A DNA stretch of 64,000 bases, from assembly GCF_018129385.1 (NCBI RefSeq), contig NZ_JAFCLN010000011.1, positions 1 through 64,000 of the forward strand, given 5' to 3'. A program made the position numbers and the translations under genes. The DNA comes from Bradyrhizobium lablabi. GTDB taxonomy: Bacteria > Pseudomonadota > Alphaproteobacteria > Rhizobiales > Xanthobacteraceae. The notes under the pieces were generated by a model that worked only from the letters and a program-made list of their open reading frames with translations, was not told where the DNA came from and did no database searches. Of the stretch, positions 44,327-52,158 are shown in pieces. Each line of letters starts with the position of its first letter. Position 1 is the stretch's first letter.

Positions 44327-45787
44327 TCACTGGACCCCGTAATCGGCGAATTCCTTCACAATGTTCGGGTCCATGGCCTTGGCGTTAGCTATATCAAGAT
44401 CGCCTTCCGAAATCGAGCCGTTGCGCTTCTTGGCGATCCCTCGTCCATAAAGCGAGGAGGTCAGGCGCGGATTGATTTTCAGGGCGGCGTCGAAATCGGC
44501 GATGGCGTTTTTGGTCTGGCCGCTCTTGAGGTTGACGAGGCCACGGCTATCCAGCGCGTCGACGAAATTCGGGCGCAGCCGCAGCGCCTCGTTGCAATCT
44601 TTCAGCGCGGCCTGGAGGTCGCCGATCACGGTGCGGGCCCAGCAACGGTTGTTGTAGGCTTCGACATCCTTCGGGTTGAGCCGCAGCGAATTGTTGAAAT
44701 CCTTGATCGCAAGGTCATAGGCGCCCTTGCTGGCATAGACCTGCCCGCGGCGGTAAAGCGCTGCGGCATCATCGGGATTGTCGACCAGCCGGGCGGTCAG
44801 GCTCTTGATGGTGGGATCGTCGGCCAGGTTAACCGGCGTCGGCTTTTCCGGCGGAGGCGGCGACGGCGGAGCCACGGTCTGCTGCACCGGTGGGGGCGGT
44901 GGCGGCGGAGGCGGAGCGACGGTCTGCTGCTGGACCGGAGGGGGAGGCGGAGGAGTAACCGTCTGCTGCGGCGGCGGAGGAGGTGGCGGCGGAAGCACCG
45001 CTGGCTGTGGCTGCGGTGCCGGCCGCGAGCCGGCGCCGCCCGGGATGAAGGAAAAATCCTCCGCCAGCGACGAGGAAATCCACGGCACCTGCTCGCCGCG
45101 CGAGGCGCGGGTGACGCCGACGCGGGTCTTGTTCAGCGTTTCCTCGGCCATCAGGTCCGGGACGCGGATTTCCTTGAGCAATTCGCGCACGAACAGGCTG
45201 CGATCGTTGCCGTTGTCCGCGACCACCGACGACAGCGCGGCGGAATACATCACCAGGGTGCCGTTCGGCGCGATCACGGGGGCAAGTCCGGCCGAAAAGC
45301 TGCGGAATCGCCGCTCGAAGGGATTGCGCCTTGAGGCATCGATCAGGGCGATCTTGACCCCGGCGCCGCGGCTGTTGATCTCGCCGAGCACGTTCTCGAG
45401 GCTGAAGCCGTCGCGGCGCACATCGGATTCGGTCCAGATCTGGGCGTCGACCGGAATCATGTAGCTCTGGCGGCTGGATTGCACGCCGAAGCCGGAGAAG
45501 AAGATCAGCGCGACCGAGCCCGGCTTGATCTTGCCGTAGAAGCGCTCGAACGCGCGGCGCATCTGCTCGCCGGTCAGGTTCTCGCCGGTCTCGACACTAA
45601 AGCCGTCGCGCTTGAGTTCTTCCGCCACGTCGCGCGCATCGTTGATCGGTTCCCGCAGAGGTGCCTCGGCGTCGGGATATTTTGCGTTGCCGATGACGAG
45701 CGCATAGCGGTCGCCCGCGGCATGGCCGGGGATGACAGGCGCGATGGAAAGGACCAGGGTCAGGAGCAATGCAAGGCGGATGTTCAT
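44327..45787 (-). CDS. Caspase-fold protein with TPR repeats, lacking catalytic His and Cys
   Basis: A 486-residue exported protein. It has a signal peptide (MNIRLALLLTLVLSIAPVIPG, ending GHAAG), then a C14 caspase-like domain (25-250: YALVIGNAKYPDA, INDARDVAEELKRDGFSVE). A polyproline linker (about 255-315, repeated PPPPPP blocks) leads to three to four TPRs (about 330-475, for example AAALYRRGQVYASKGAYDLA). The active-site histidine is phenylalanine (FFSGFGVQ, residue 100) and the cysteine is serine (IDASRRNPF, residue 152). It is probably a scaffold or sensor rather than a protease. It is a paralogue of the protein at 23045-23881. Confidence 0.92.
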   Translation of the reverse strand: MNIRLALLLTLVLSIAPVIPGHAAGDRYALVIGNAKYPDAEAPLREPINDARDVAEELKRDGFSVETGENLTGEQMRRAFERFYGKIKPGSVALIFFSGFGVQSSRQSYMIPVDAQIWTESDVRRDGFSLENVLGEINSRGAGVKIALIDASRRNPFERRFRSFSAGLAPVIAPNGTLVMYSAALSSVVADNGNDRSLFVRELLKEIRVPDLMAEETLNKTRVGVTRASRGEQVPWISSSLAEDFSFIPGGAGSRPAPQPQPAVLPPPPPPPPQQTVTPPPPPPVQQQTVAPPPPPPPPPVQQTVAPPSPPPPEKPTPVNLADDPTIKSLTARLVDNPDDAAALYRRGQVYASKGAYDLAIKDFNNSLRLNPKDVEAYNNRCWARTVIGDLQAALKDCNEALRLRPNFVDALDSRGLVNLKSGQTKNAIADFDAALKINPRLTSSLYGRGIAKKRNGSISEGDLDIANAKAMDPNIVKEFADYGVQ

Positions 45788-46170
45788 ATCAGCGGCAAAT
45801 CCAGCAAAAATAGCGCCGATCCAGCTTGCGCCGCGGCGACCTTACCCCACGCAAACCCCATTATCAAACCGCTGTCGCACACCGTCAACCGCTCGCCGCA
45901 TCGCAGTTTATTGCGACAATTGACCGCGACGGGCCGCCGGATCGGAAGGGAATGGAGCCGCCTTCGGTATCGCAGCCGCCAATGGCAAGGCGATGACATT
46001 GTCAGTTCCGCGGCCGGCGATGGTTGCGCGCCTCGGCAGCCGACAATGTGATTTGGCCTCACATTAAAGTTCGCTCATGTCGCCATGCGCCGGGGCCGGT
46101 TTGACCTTTCCTGAAGACGATGGCTTGTTGCGGCGCTCCGCCATCTCCAATCAATCAAGAAGAGAAACCG

Positions 46171-46977
46171 ATGGGAAACGCCTACGAAATCTATGCGCTG
46201 CGTTATGCGACGATGTCGCCGCGCACCCCCCACATGAACTTTCTGGCGCCCGACCCGCATGAGACCGCCGCGCAGGATCTCGACTATTTCGTCTGGCTGG
46301 TCCGCGGGCAGGGCCGCGACATCCTGGTCGACACCGGCTTCAACGCCGAAGAAGCCAAGGCGCGTGCGCGAAAACTCACGCTCAATCCGGTGGACGCACT
46401 CGAGGCGTTCGGCGTCAAGGCCGAGTCGATCCGGGATGTCGTGGTCACGCATCTGCATTACGACCACGCCGGCAATCTCGACCGCTTCCCCAGCGCGCGC
46501 TTCCATTTGCAGGATCGCGAGATGAGCTACGCCACCGGGCGCTGCATGTGCAACGGCATGTTGCGGCATCCGTTTTCGGTCGAGCACGTCACGACCATGG
46601 TGCGGCATGTCTATGGCGAGCGCGTCACCTTCCATTCCGGCGAGGGTGAGGTTGCGCCCAGCGTGACAGTCCACCGTGTCGGCGGCCACTCCGATGGTCT
46701 TCAGGTGGTGCGGGTCGAGACCGCGCGCGGGCCCGTGGTGCTGGCGTCGGACGCGGCGCATTACTACGCCAACCTGCAAAAGCGCAGTCCGTTTCCGATC
46801 GTCTACAATGTCGGCGATATGGCGACCGGCTGGGAAACCGTCGAGCGGCTCGCCGGCCATCCGGACCGCTTCATTCCGGGGCATGATCCGATCGTGAGCG
46901 AAATCTATCCGCGCGCCAGCGACAAGGTCGATGCGTATGCGCTGCATCTGGCGCCGTCGCGCTCGTTTGTGAAATAG
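46171..46977 (+). CDS. N-acyl homoserine lactonase family MBL-fold hydrolase
   Basis: Metallo-beta-lactamase-fold hydrolase of 268 residues. The dinuclear zinc site is complete: THLHYDHAGNLDRF (HxHxDH), GGHSDG, ASDAAHYYAN and PGHDP. The family includes AHL lactonases that degrade quorum signals, but many members act on other lactones, so the substrate is open. The ATG at 46171 follows AGAAGAGAAA; the upstream ATG at 46120 is less likely. The next two genes follow after 10 and 2 bases, forming a small operon with a dehydrogenase and a RidA-like protein. Confidence 0.85.
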   Translation: MGNAYEIYALRYATMSPRTPHMNFLAPDPHETAAQDLDYFVWLVRGQGRDILVDTGFNAEEAKARARKLTLNPVDALEAFGVKAESIRDVVVTHLHYDHAGNLDRFPSARFHLQDREMSYATGRCMCNGMLRHPFSVEHVTTMVRHVYGERVTFHSGEGEVAPSVTVHRVGGHSDGLQVVRVETARGPVVLASDAAHYYANLQKRSPFPIVYNVGDMATGWETVERLAGHPDRFIPGHDPIVSEIYPRASDKVDAYALHLAPSRSFVK

Positions 46978-46987
46978 GTTTCCAGAA

Positions 46988-47869
46988 ATGGCGGACTACA
47001 GGACCATCGGCTTCATCGGCCTCGGCGTCATGGGCGAGCCGATCTGCCGCAACCTCGTGAAGAAGAGCGGCAAGCGCGTGCTGGCCTTCGATCTCTCGGC
47101 AGAGCCGCTGGCGCGGCTGCGCGACGAGGGCGCCGGGATTGCCGCTTCGGTGGCGGAGGCGATCAAGCAAAGCGAGCTGCTCTTCCTCTGTCTGCCCAGC
47201 GCCAAGCATGTGCGCGCCGTGTTCGAGGGTGACGGCATCCTGAAGAACATCCGGACCGGCCAGGTGGTGGTCGATCTCGGCACATCCTCGGTGAGCCAGA
47301 CGCGCGACTTTGCCAGGCAGTTGCAGGCAAAGGGTGCGGCCTGGGCGGATGCACCGATCGCCCGGACGCGGCAGGCGGCACAGGATGGCACGCTCAGCGT
47401 GATGGTTGGCACGACGCCTGAACTTTATGCCGCGATCGAGCCGCTGATCCGCTGCTTTGCCACCGACGTCACCCATTGCGGCGATGTCGGCGCAGGGCAG
47501 GTGACAAAGATCCTCAACAACATGGTGCTGTTCGAGACGGTGAATGCGCTGTCGGAAGCGGTGGCGCTCGCAAAGCACAATGGTGTCGATCCAAAACTGC
47601 TGCTGGATACGTTATCGAAAGGCTCCGCCGACAGCTTTGCGCTACGCAATCACGGCATGAAGGCGATCGTGCCCGGCGCGTTTCCGGAGCGCGCGTTCTC
47701 GACCGAATATGCGCTGAAGGATCTGTCCTACGCGCTGGAGCTTGCCGGCGATGCCGGGATCAGAATTCGCGGCGCGGAGCTCGTCGGCACGATCTTGCAG
47801 GAAGCGATAAATGCAGGATCGGGCGATAATTATTTCCCCGTGATCGCGAAGCATATTGGTGGAGGTTAG
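46988..47869 (+). CDS. NAD(P)-dependent oxidoreductase, 3-hydroxyisobutyrate dehydrogenase family
   Basis: Beta-hydroxyacid dehydrogenase of 293 residues. It has an N-terminal Rossmann motif IGFIGLGVMGEPICRNLVKK, a substrate-binding segment WADAPIARTRQAAQDGTLSV and the catalytic lysine helix GAGQVTKILNNMVLFE. In most relatives the substrate segment reads DAPVSGG; here SGG is replaced by ART, so the acid it recognises is likely different. It is operonic with the lactonase-like gene and a RidA-like gene, suggesting a pathway from a lactone or hydroxyacid to a reactive keto or imine product. That pathway is inference. Confidence 0.9.
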   Translation: MADYRTIGFIGLGVMGEPICRNLVKKSGKRVLAFDLSAEPLARLRDEGAGIAASVAEAIKQSELLFLCLPSAKHVRAVFEGDGILKNIRTGQVVVDLGTSSVSQTRDFARQLQAKGAAWADAPIARTRQAAQDGTLSVMVGTTPELYAAIEPLIRCFATDVTHCGDVGAGQVTKILNNMVLFETVNALSEAVALAKHNGVDPKLLLDTLSKGSADSFALRNHGMKAIVPGAFPERAFSTEYALKDLSYALELAGDAGIRIRGAELVGTILQEAINAGSGDNYFPVIAKHIGGG

Positions 47870-47871
47870 TC

Positions 47872-48216
47872 ATGATCGAGCGCTTTCCAGGCCTTACGCC
47901 GACACGCAGCCGCGCCGTCGTTCACGATGACCTCGTGCTGACCGTGGCGGTGGCGCCCGATCCGGTGACGCCCTCGATGTACGAGCAGAGCGTGAAGACG
48001 CTGGCCCGCATCGATGAGAGTCTTGCCCTCTGCGGCTCGGACAAGAGCAAGATCCTTTCGGCGATCGTCTACATCGCCGACATCAAGCAAAAGGGCGAGA
48101 TGAACCGCGCCTGGGACGAATGGGTGGACAGGAAAAATCCGCCGATGCGGGCCTGCCTCGGCGTCGATCTCGAGCCGCCGCATATCGTGGAGATCGTGGT
48201 GACGGCGGTGAAGTGA
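47872..48216 (+). CDS. RidA/YjgF family protein
   Basis: A 114-residue protein of the Rid family, trimeric enamine/imine deaminases or related binding proteins. The conserved C-terminal part reads PPMRACLGVDLEPPHIVEIV, keeping the arginine (R of MRACLG) needed for carboxylate binding in active members and the downstream glutamate. The N-terminus SRAVVHDDLVLTVAV is a typical first strand pair. It starts two bases after the dehydrogenase stop. It may be one of the RidA-like subfamilies rather than RidA proper. Confidence 0.85.
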   Translation: MIERFPGLTPTRSRAVVHDDLVLTVAVAPDPVTPSMYEQSVKTLARIDESLALCGSDKSKILSAIVYIADIKQKGEMNRAWDEWVDRKNPPMRACLGVDLEPPHIVEIVVTAVK

Positions 48217-48220
48217 GTCT

Positions 48221-48368
48221 CGTCATTCCGGGGCGCGCGGAGCGCGAGCCCGGAATCCATAACCACAGGCCACCGTTGGTTTAAAGGAAAGGCGTCTACG
48301 AGTCGTCGCAAAGCCAGCGCTGCGGCGTATGGATTCCGGGCTCGCGCTTCGCGCGCCCCGGAATGACG
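48221..48368. repeat. Inverted repeat CGTCATTCCGGGGCGCGCGG, copy 1
   Basis: Left arm CGTCATTCCGGGGCGCGCGG with GCCCGGAATCCATAACCAC, and right arm GTATGGATTCCGGGCTCGCG ending CCCCGGAATGACG. It lies between the converging RidA-like and MarR genes. A second copy is at 55441-55539. Confidence 0.8.
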
Positions 48369-48372
48369 ATTC

Positions 48373-48912
48373 TCAATACGCTTCCTTCGCGTCCGCTTCC
48401 CTGCTGGTCTGCACCAGGTCAAGACTCTTCTCGATCTTGCCGAGCAGCGCAGCAAAATCCTTGCGCTCCTGCGGAGAGAGGCACGACAGGATCTCCTGCT
48501 CCCGGCGAAGCAATTGGGGGATCAGTTCCTCGTACAGCGTCTTTCCCTTCGGCGTCATCTGGAGGCGGAATTCGCGGCGGTCGTCGGCGTTCTCCGCGCG
48601 CTCGATCAGCTTGCGCTGCATCAGCGAGGTGACGGCGCGGCTGATGGTGGATTTATGGGTGCGCGTGCAGTGCGCGATGTATTGTGCGCTACAGGCGTCC
48701 TTGCGAAAGCCCAGCGTCGCCAGCACGCGCCATTCCGGAATGTCGAGCCCATAACGCTCCTGGTATTCGACCGAGAGTGCACTGCTGACCTCGGCTGCCA
48801 GCCGGTTCAGGCGGAACGGCACGAATTTGAGCAGATCGAGCCGCAAGCCCTTGCGCGCCGCGCTGTCCTCGCGCGGTTCGACCGGTACTTCGCTGAGCGA
48901 CGCTTTCGCCAA
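48373..48912 (-). CDS. MarR family transcriptional regulator
   Basis: Winged-helix repressor type, about 179 residues. The DNA-binding part reads CSAQYIAHCTRTHKSTISRA followed by SLMQRKLIERAENADDRREF, a clear MarR wing. I use a TTG start at 48912 (AKASLSEVPVEPRED) with GGAG six bases ahead, because the longer ATG at 49044 would run into the divergent monooxygenase gene. Its position, divergent from an aromatic catabolism operon with a palindrome between, suggests a ligand-released repressor for an aromatic acid. The start codon is uncertain. Confidence 0.85.
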   Translation of the reverse strand: MAKASLSEVPVEPREDSAARKGLRLDLLKFVPFRLNRLAAEVSSALSVEYQERYGLDIPEWRVLATLGFRKDACSAQYIAHCTRTHKSTISRAVTSLMQRKLIERAENADDRREFRLQMTPKGKTLYEELIPQLLRREQEILSCLSPQERKDFAALLGKIEKSLDLVQTSREADAKEAY

Positions 48913-48929
48913 AATTGCTCCAATTTGAG

Positions 48930-48977
48930 TTGACGCCGGAGCCCGGACGGGGTTTAAGATAGTTGCAGATGCGACTA
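48930..48977 (+). promoter_or_regulatory. Promoter and MarR-type operator ahead of the monooxygenase operon
   Basis: TTGACG at 48930-48935 and TAAGAT at 48955-48960 (19-base spacing) are followed by the near-perfect palindrome TAGTTGC-AGAT-GCGACTA at 48960-48977, with one mismatch between arms. It overlaps the expected transcription start and lies between the MarR gene and the operon. Confidence 0.5.
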
Positions 48978-49030
48978 ATTTACCAGAGTCGCGCGCCCTT
49001 GGCCAGAGCAAACGTATCGCGAGCGATTGT

Positions 49031-50644
49031 ATGGCGCAGACCAAAACCCAGTTCGGCTACCGCCGCCATCCCGACCAGGATCGGGCGAGCTCTGATATTG
49101 CCGAACATCCGGTCGTGGTGGTCGGCGCCGGTCCGGTGGGGCTGTCGCTCGCGATCGACCTGGCGCAGCGCGGCCACAAGGTGGTGCTGCTGGATGATGC
49201 CGACCGGATCGGCGAGGGTTCGCGCGCGATCTGTTTTTCAAAACGCTCGCTGGAATTCTGGGACCGGCTCGGCATCGGCCAGCGCATGGTCGACAAGGGC
49301 GTGGTGTGGAGCGTCGGAAAAATCTTTCACGGCGCCTCGCAGCTCTATCAGTTCAACCTGTTGCCGGAGGAGGGTCACAAGCGGCCCGCCTTCATCAACC
49401 TCCAGCAATTCTACGCCGAGGCCTATCTGGTCGATCGCGTCGAAGAGCTCGATGCGATCGATCTGCGCTGGCGCAACAAGGTGACGGGGCTCTCGAGGCG
49501 CAACGATTATGTCGCGCTGACGGTCGATACGCCCGACGGGCCCTATCAAATGCATGCGCAATATGTCGTCGCCTGCGACGGGGCGCGCTCGTCGCTGCGG
49601 CAGATGGTCGGCGCGGACTTTTCCGGCCAGGTGTTCGAGGATCAATTCCTGATCGCCGACGTCAGGATGACGGCGGCGTTTCCGACCGAGCGCTGGTTCT
49701 GGTTCGATCCGCCGTTCCATGCCGGGCGCTCGGCGCTGCTGCACAAGCAGCCGGACGACATCTGGCGCATCGATTTGCAGCTCAGTCCGGATGCCGATTC
49801 CGTCGCCGAGAAGCGCCCCGAAAATGTCCGGCCGCGGATTGCGCGCATGCTCGGCCATGACAAGTTCGAGTTCGAATGGATCTCGCTCTACAAGTTCCAG
49901 TGCCGGCGCATGGAGCGCTTTGTCCACGGCCGCGTGATCTTCGCCGGCGACGCCGCGCATCAGGTCTCGCCGTTCGGCGCGCGCGGCGCCAATTCGGGGC
50001 TGGAGGACGCCGAGAACATTTCATGGAAGCTCGACCGCGTGCTGCGCGGCACCTCGCCGGAAGGCCTGCTGGAGAGCTATCACACCGAACGCAGCGCCGC
50101 CGCCGACGAGAACATCCGCGAATCTACCCGCTCGACCGATTTCATGGCTCCGGCCACGCGGCAGGAAGCGCGGCTGCGCAAGGCGGTGCTGGCGCTGGCC
50201 AAGGAAACCGAATTCGGCAAGCGCATGGTCAATGGCGGGCGGCTGTCGGTGCCGTCGGTCTACGACACGCCGCTGTCGACTGCGGATACCGACGATTGGC
50301 GCGGCGGTCCGCGGCCGGGAACTTCGATGCCCGATGCGCCGGTGGCGGATCGCAATGGCAATCCGATGTTCCTGACCGAAGCCTTCATCCGAAAGGGAAC
50401 GCGCTTCACGTTGCTGACGTTTGGCAATGGTACGGCGGTCGATGCGCCGGAAGGCGTCGGTACGATCCGCGTTGGCGGCGAGGAAGGATTGATCGACGCG
50501 GCGGGATTGGCCGGCCAGCGTTACGATGCCGAGACTGGCGCCAGCTATCTGCTGCGGCCCGACGGTTATGTCGCCGCGCGCTTCCGCCAGCCGGCAAGAT
50601 CCGCGATCGATGCGGCGCTGGCGCGCGCCTGCGGACTCAATTGA
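49031..50644 (+). CDS. FAD-dependent aromatic monooxygenase (MhpA/MhaA-like)
   Basis: Class A flavoprotein hydroxylase of 537 residues. The FAD-binding GxGxxG motif is in VVVVGAGPVGLSLAIDLAQR (near residue 30). The DG motif region is CDGARSSLRQMVGADFSG, and the GD motif is VIFAGDAAHQVSPFGARGAN (near 305). A C-terminal thioredoxin-like extension follows, as in MhpA and PheA relatives. It is the first gene of a run with DUF2783, an MBL-fold protein, hmgA and fahA, so its product probably enters the homogentisate route. 3-hydroxyphenylacetate 6-hydroxylation is my best guess, by analogy with MhaA. Confidence 0.88.
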   Translation: MAQTKTQFGYRRHPDQDRASSDIAEHPVVVVGAGPVGLSLAIDLAQRGHKVVLLDDADRIGEGSRAICFSKRSLEFWDRLGIGQRMVDKGVVWSVGKIFHGASQLYQFNLLPEEGHKRPAFINLQQFYAEAYLVDRVEELDAIDLRWRNKVTGLSRRNDYVALTVDTPDGPYQMHAQYVVACDGARSSLRQMVGADFSGQVFEDQFLIADVRMTAAFPTERWFWFDPPFHAGRSALLHKQPDDIWRIDLQLSPDADSVAEKRPENVRPRIARMLGHDKFEFEWISLYKFQCRRMERFVHGRVIFAGDAAHQVSPFGARGANSGLEDAENISWKLDRVLRGTSPEGLLESYHTERSAAADENIRESTRSTDFMAPATRQEARLRKAVLALAKETEFGKRMVNGGRLSVPSVYDTPLSTADTDDWRGGPRPGTSMPDAPVADRNGNPMFLTEAFIRKGTRFTLLTFGNGTAVDAPEGVGTIRVGGEEGLIDAAGLAGQRYDAETGASYLLRPDGYVAARFRQPARSAIDAALARACGLN

Positions 50645-50655
50645 GGTTTTTGGCG

Positions 50656-50892
50656 ATGCCGCTCTCGACCAGCTCGAACTTTGCCAAGCCGGACGACGCT
50701 TTTCGCGCCATCGTCGAGGCGCATCGCGGCTTGAGTGAAGCCGAGAGCGCCGACCTCGATGCGGCGCTGGTGCTGGTGCTCGCCAACCACATCGGCGATC
50801 TCGACGTGCTGCGCGAGGCGATCGTGCTGGCGAAGCGGCGGGTGCTGGATGCCGATCAGCAGCAACAACAGCAACAACAGCAACAACAATAG
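50656..50892 (+). CDS. DUF2783 small protein with polyglutamine tail
   Basis: A 78-residue protein whose body (FAKPDDAFRAIVEAHRGLSE and LDAALVLVLANHIGDLDVLR) is typical of DUF2783. It ends in eleven glutamines from mixed CAG and CAA codons arranged as repeats of CAACAACAG, then TAG. It starts 12 bases after the monooxygenase stop. A small partner next to a flavin hydroxylase in a homogentisate cluster recalls MhaB, the coupling protein of 3-hydroxyphenylacetate 6-hydroxylase in Pseudomonas putida U; the link is from memory and unproven. The tail could vary in length between strains. Confidence 0.85.
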   Translation: MPLSTSSNFAKPDDAFRAIVEAHRGLSEAESADLDAALVLVLANHIGDLDVLREAIVLAKRRVLDADQQQQQQQQQQQ

Positions 50893-50909
50893 GGTGATCG
50901 TGCCAAAGC

Positions 50910-51074
50910 CGTCATTGCGAGCGAAGCGAAGCAATCCAGCTTTCTTGCTCGCGAAAGAAAAAGGAAGCTGGATTGCTTCCGCCTTCGCGCGAAAGCGCTT
51001 CGGCGGACTTGAGCCCTGCGAAGCTTGCGCAGCAAGCGAAGAAGGGTCGTCGCAAGGGCTCCTCGCAATGACGG
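50910..51074. repeat. Palindromic repeat CGTCATTGCGAGCGAAGCGA, copy 2
   Basis: Longer version of the unit at 9079-9165: CGTCATTGCGAGCGAAGCGA and CAATCCAGC at the left, GCTGGATTGCTTCCG and CTCCTCGCAATGACGG at the right, with about 80 extra bases inside including GCGCGAAAGCGC. It separates the DUF2783 and MBL genes within the presumed operon. Confidence 0.85.
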
Positions 51075-51111
51075 GGATGGACCTGGATTTGTCAGACAGG
51101 GAATGGAATTG

Positions 51112-52077
51112 ATGGCCAAGAGCGCTGCCAAAGGTTTTGCGTCCACCACCGATCTGGCGGAGAAGAAGATCACCTTCTCCGAGATCGGCACCGATCTCTA
51201 CGCTTTCACCGCCGAAGGTGACCCCAACACCGCCATCATCGTCGGCGAGGACGGCTGCCTCGTGTTCGACGCGCAGGCAACGCCTGCGATGGCGAACAAG
51301 GTGATCGAGCGGGTTCGCGCCGTCACCGACAAGCCGATCAAATATGTCGTGCTGTCGCATTATCACGCGGTGCGCGTGCTCGGGGCTTCCGCCTACAAGG
51401 CGCAGGGCATCGTCGCCTCGCAGGAAACCTACCGGCTGATCGAGGAGCGCGGCCAGCAGGACTGGGATTCCGAATACGGCCGCTTTCCGCGCCTGTTCCA
51501 GGACGCGCAGAGCATTCCCGGCCTGACCTGGCCGACGCTGACCTTCGAAGGCGAGATGTCGATCTATCTCGGCAAGCGCGAGGTGCGGTTGATGCAGCTC
51601 GGCGCGGGGCACACCTCCGGCGACATCGTCGCCTGGGTGCCGGATGCCGAGGTGATGTTTTCCGGCGATCTGATCGAATATCACTCGGCCTGCTATTGCG
51701 GCGATGCGCATTTGCGCGAATGGCCGATGACGCTGAATGAAATCCGCGCCTTCAATCCGAAGGCAATCGCGCCCGGCCGTGGCGATGCGCTGAAGGGGCT
51801 TTCGACGGCGCGCGATGCGATCGCGATGACGCGCGACTTCGTCACCACGCTCTATGGCGCCGCCGAGTCATCCATCGCCAAGGGACGCACGCTGAAGGAG
51901 ACGATGGCGGCGACGCGCGAGGTGATGGATCCGAAATTCTCGACCTTCGCCATCTATGAGCACTGCCTGCCGTTCAACGTTTCGCGCGCGTTCGACGAGG
52001 CTTCGGGGATCGACGATCCCGTGATCTGGACCGACAAGCGCGACCAGGAAATGTGGGCCGCCCTGCAAGGCGCATGA
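51112..52077 (+). CDS. MBL-fold hydrolase with incomplete zinc site
   Basis: A 321-residue metallo-beta-lactamase-fold protein. The first motif reads LSHYHAVRVLG, so the HxHxDH aspartate and last histidine are valine and arginine. GAGHTSGD and FSGDLIEY keep the next ligands, while the usual PGHG is PGRG. The HxH-plus-H site could still hold one metal; the second site should be lost. Its place between a flavin hydroxylase and hmgA suggests a role in aromatic catabolism, perhaps thioester or lactone handling, but the activity is unknown. The ATG at 51112 (MAKSAAKGF) is the best start; MEL nine bases upstream is possible. Confidence 0.85.
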   Translation: MAKSAAKGFASTTDLAEKKITFSEIGTDLYAFTAEGDPNTAIIVGEDGCLVFDAQATPAMANKVIERVRAVTDKPIKYVVLSHYHAVRVLGASAYKAQGIVASQETYRLIEERGQQDWDSEYGRFPRLFQDAQSIPGLTWPTLTFEGEMSIYLGKREVRLMQLGAGHTSGDIVAWVPDAEVMFSGDLIEYHSACYCGDAHLREWPMTLNEIRAFNPKAIAPGRGDALKGLSTARDAIAMTRDFVTTLYGAAESSIAKGRTLKETMAATREVMDPKFSTFAIYEHCLPFNVSRAFDEASGIDDPVIWTDKRDQEMWAALQGA

Positions 52078-52140
52078 TCCCGAAAAAGCCTGCCCCGCAC
52101 TTGATGCGGGGTGGGAACCGGTTTTCGGAAAAGATCATGC
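52071..52140. repeat. GCATGATCCCGAAAA ... TTTTCGGAAAAGATCATGC repeat
   Basis: Inverted arms CATGATCCCGAAAA and TTTTCGGAAAAGATCATG enclose the hairpin CCCCGCACTTGATGCGGGG. It overlaps the stop of the MBL gene and ends just before the hmgA ribosome site. A related partial palindrome is at 10461-10502. Confidence 0.8.
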
Positions 52141-52158
52141 AAAGAATGGAGGATGACC

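Noticed and set aside
50842..50890. CAG/CAA tandem repeat as a CRISPR or minisatellite
   Set aside because: No spacers; it is an in-frame codon run at the end of the DUF2783 gene.
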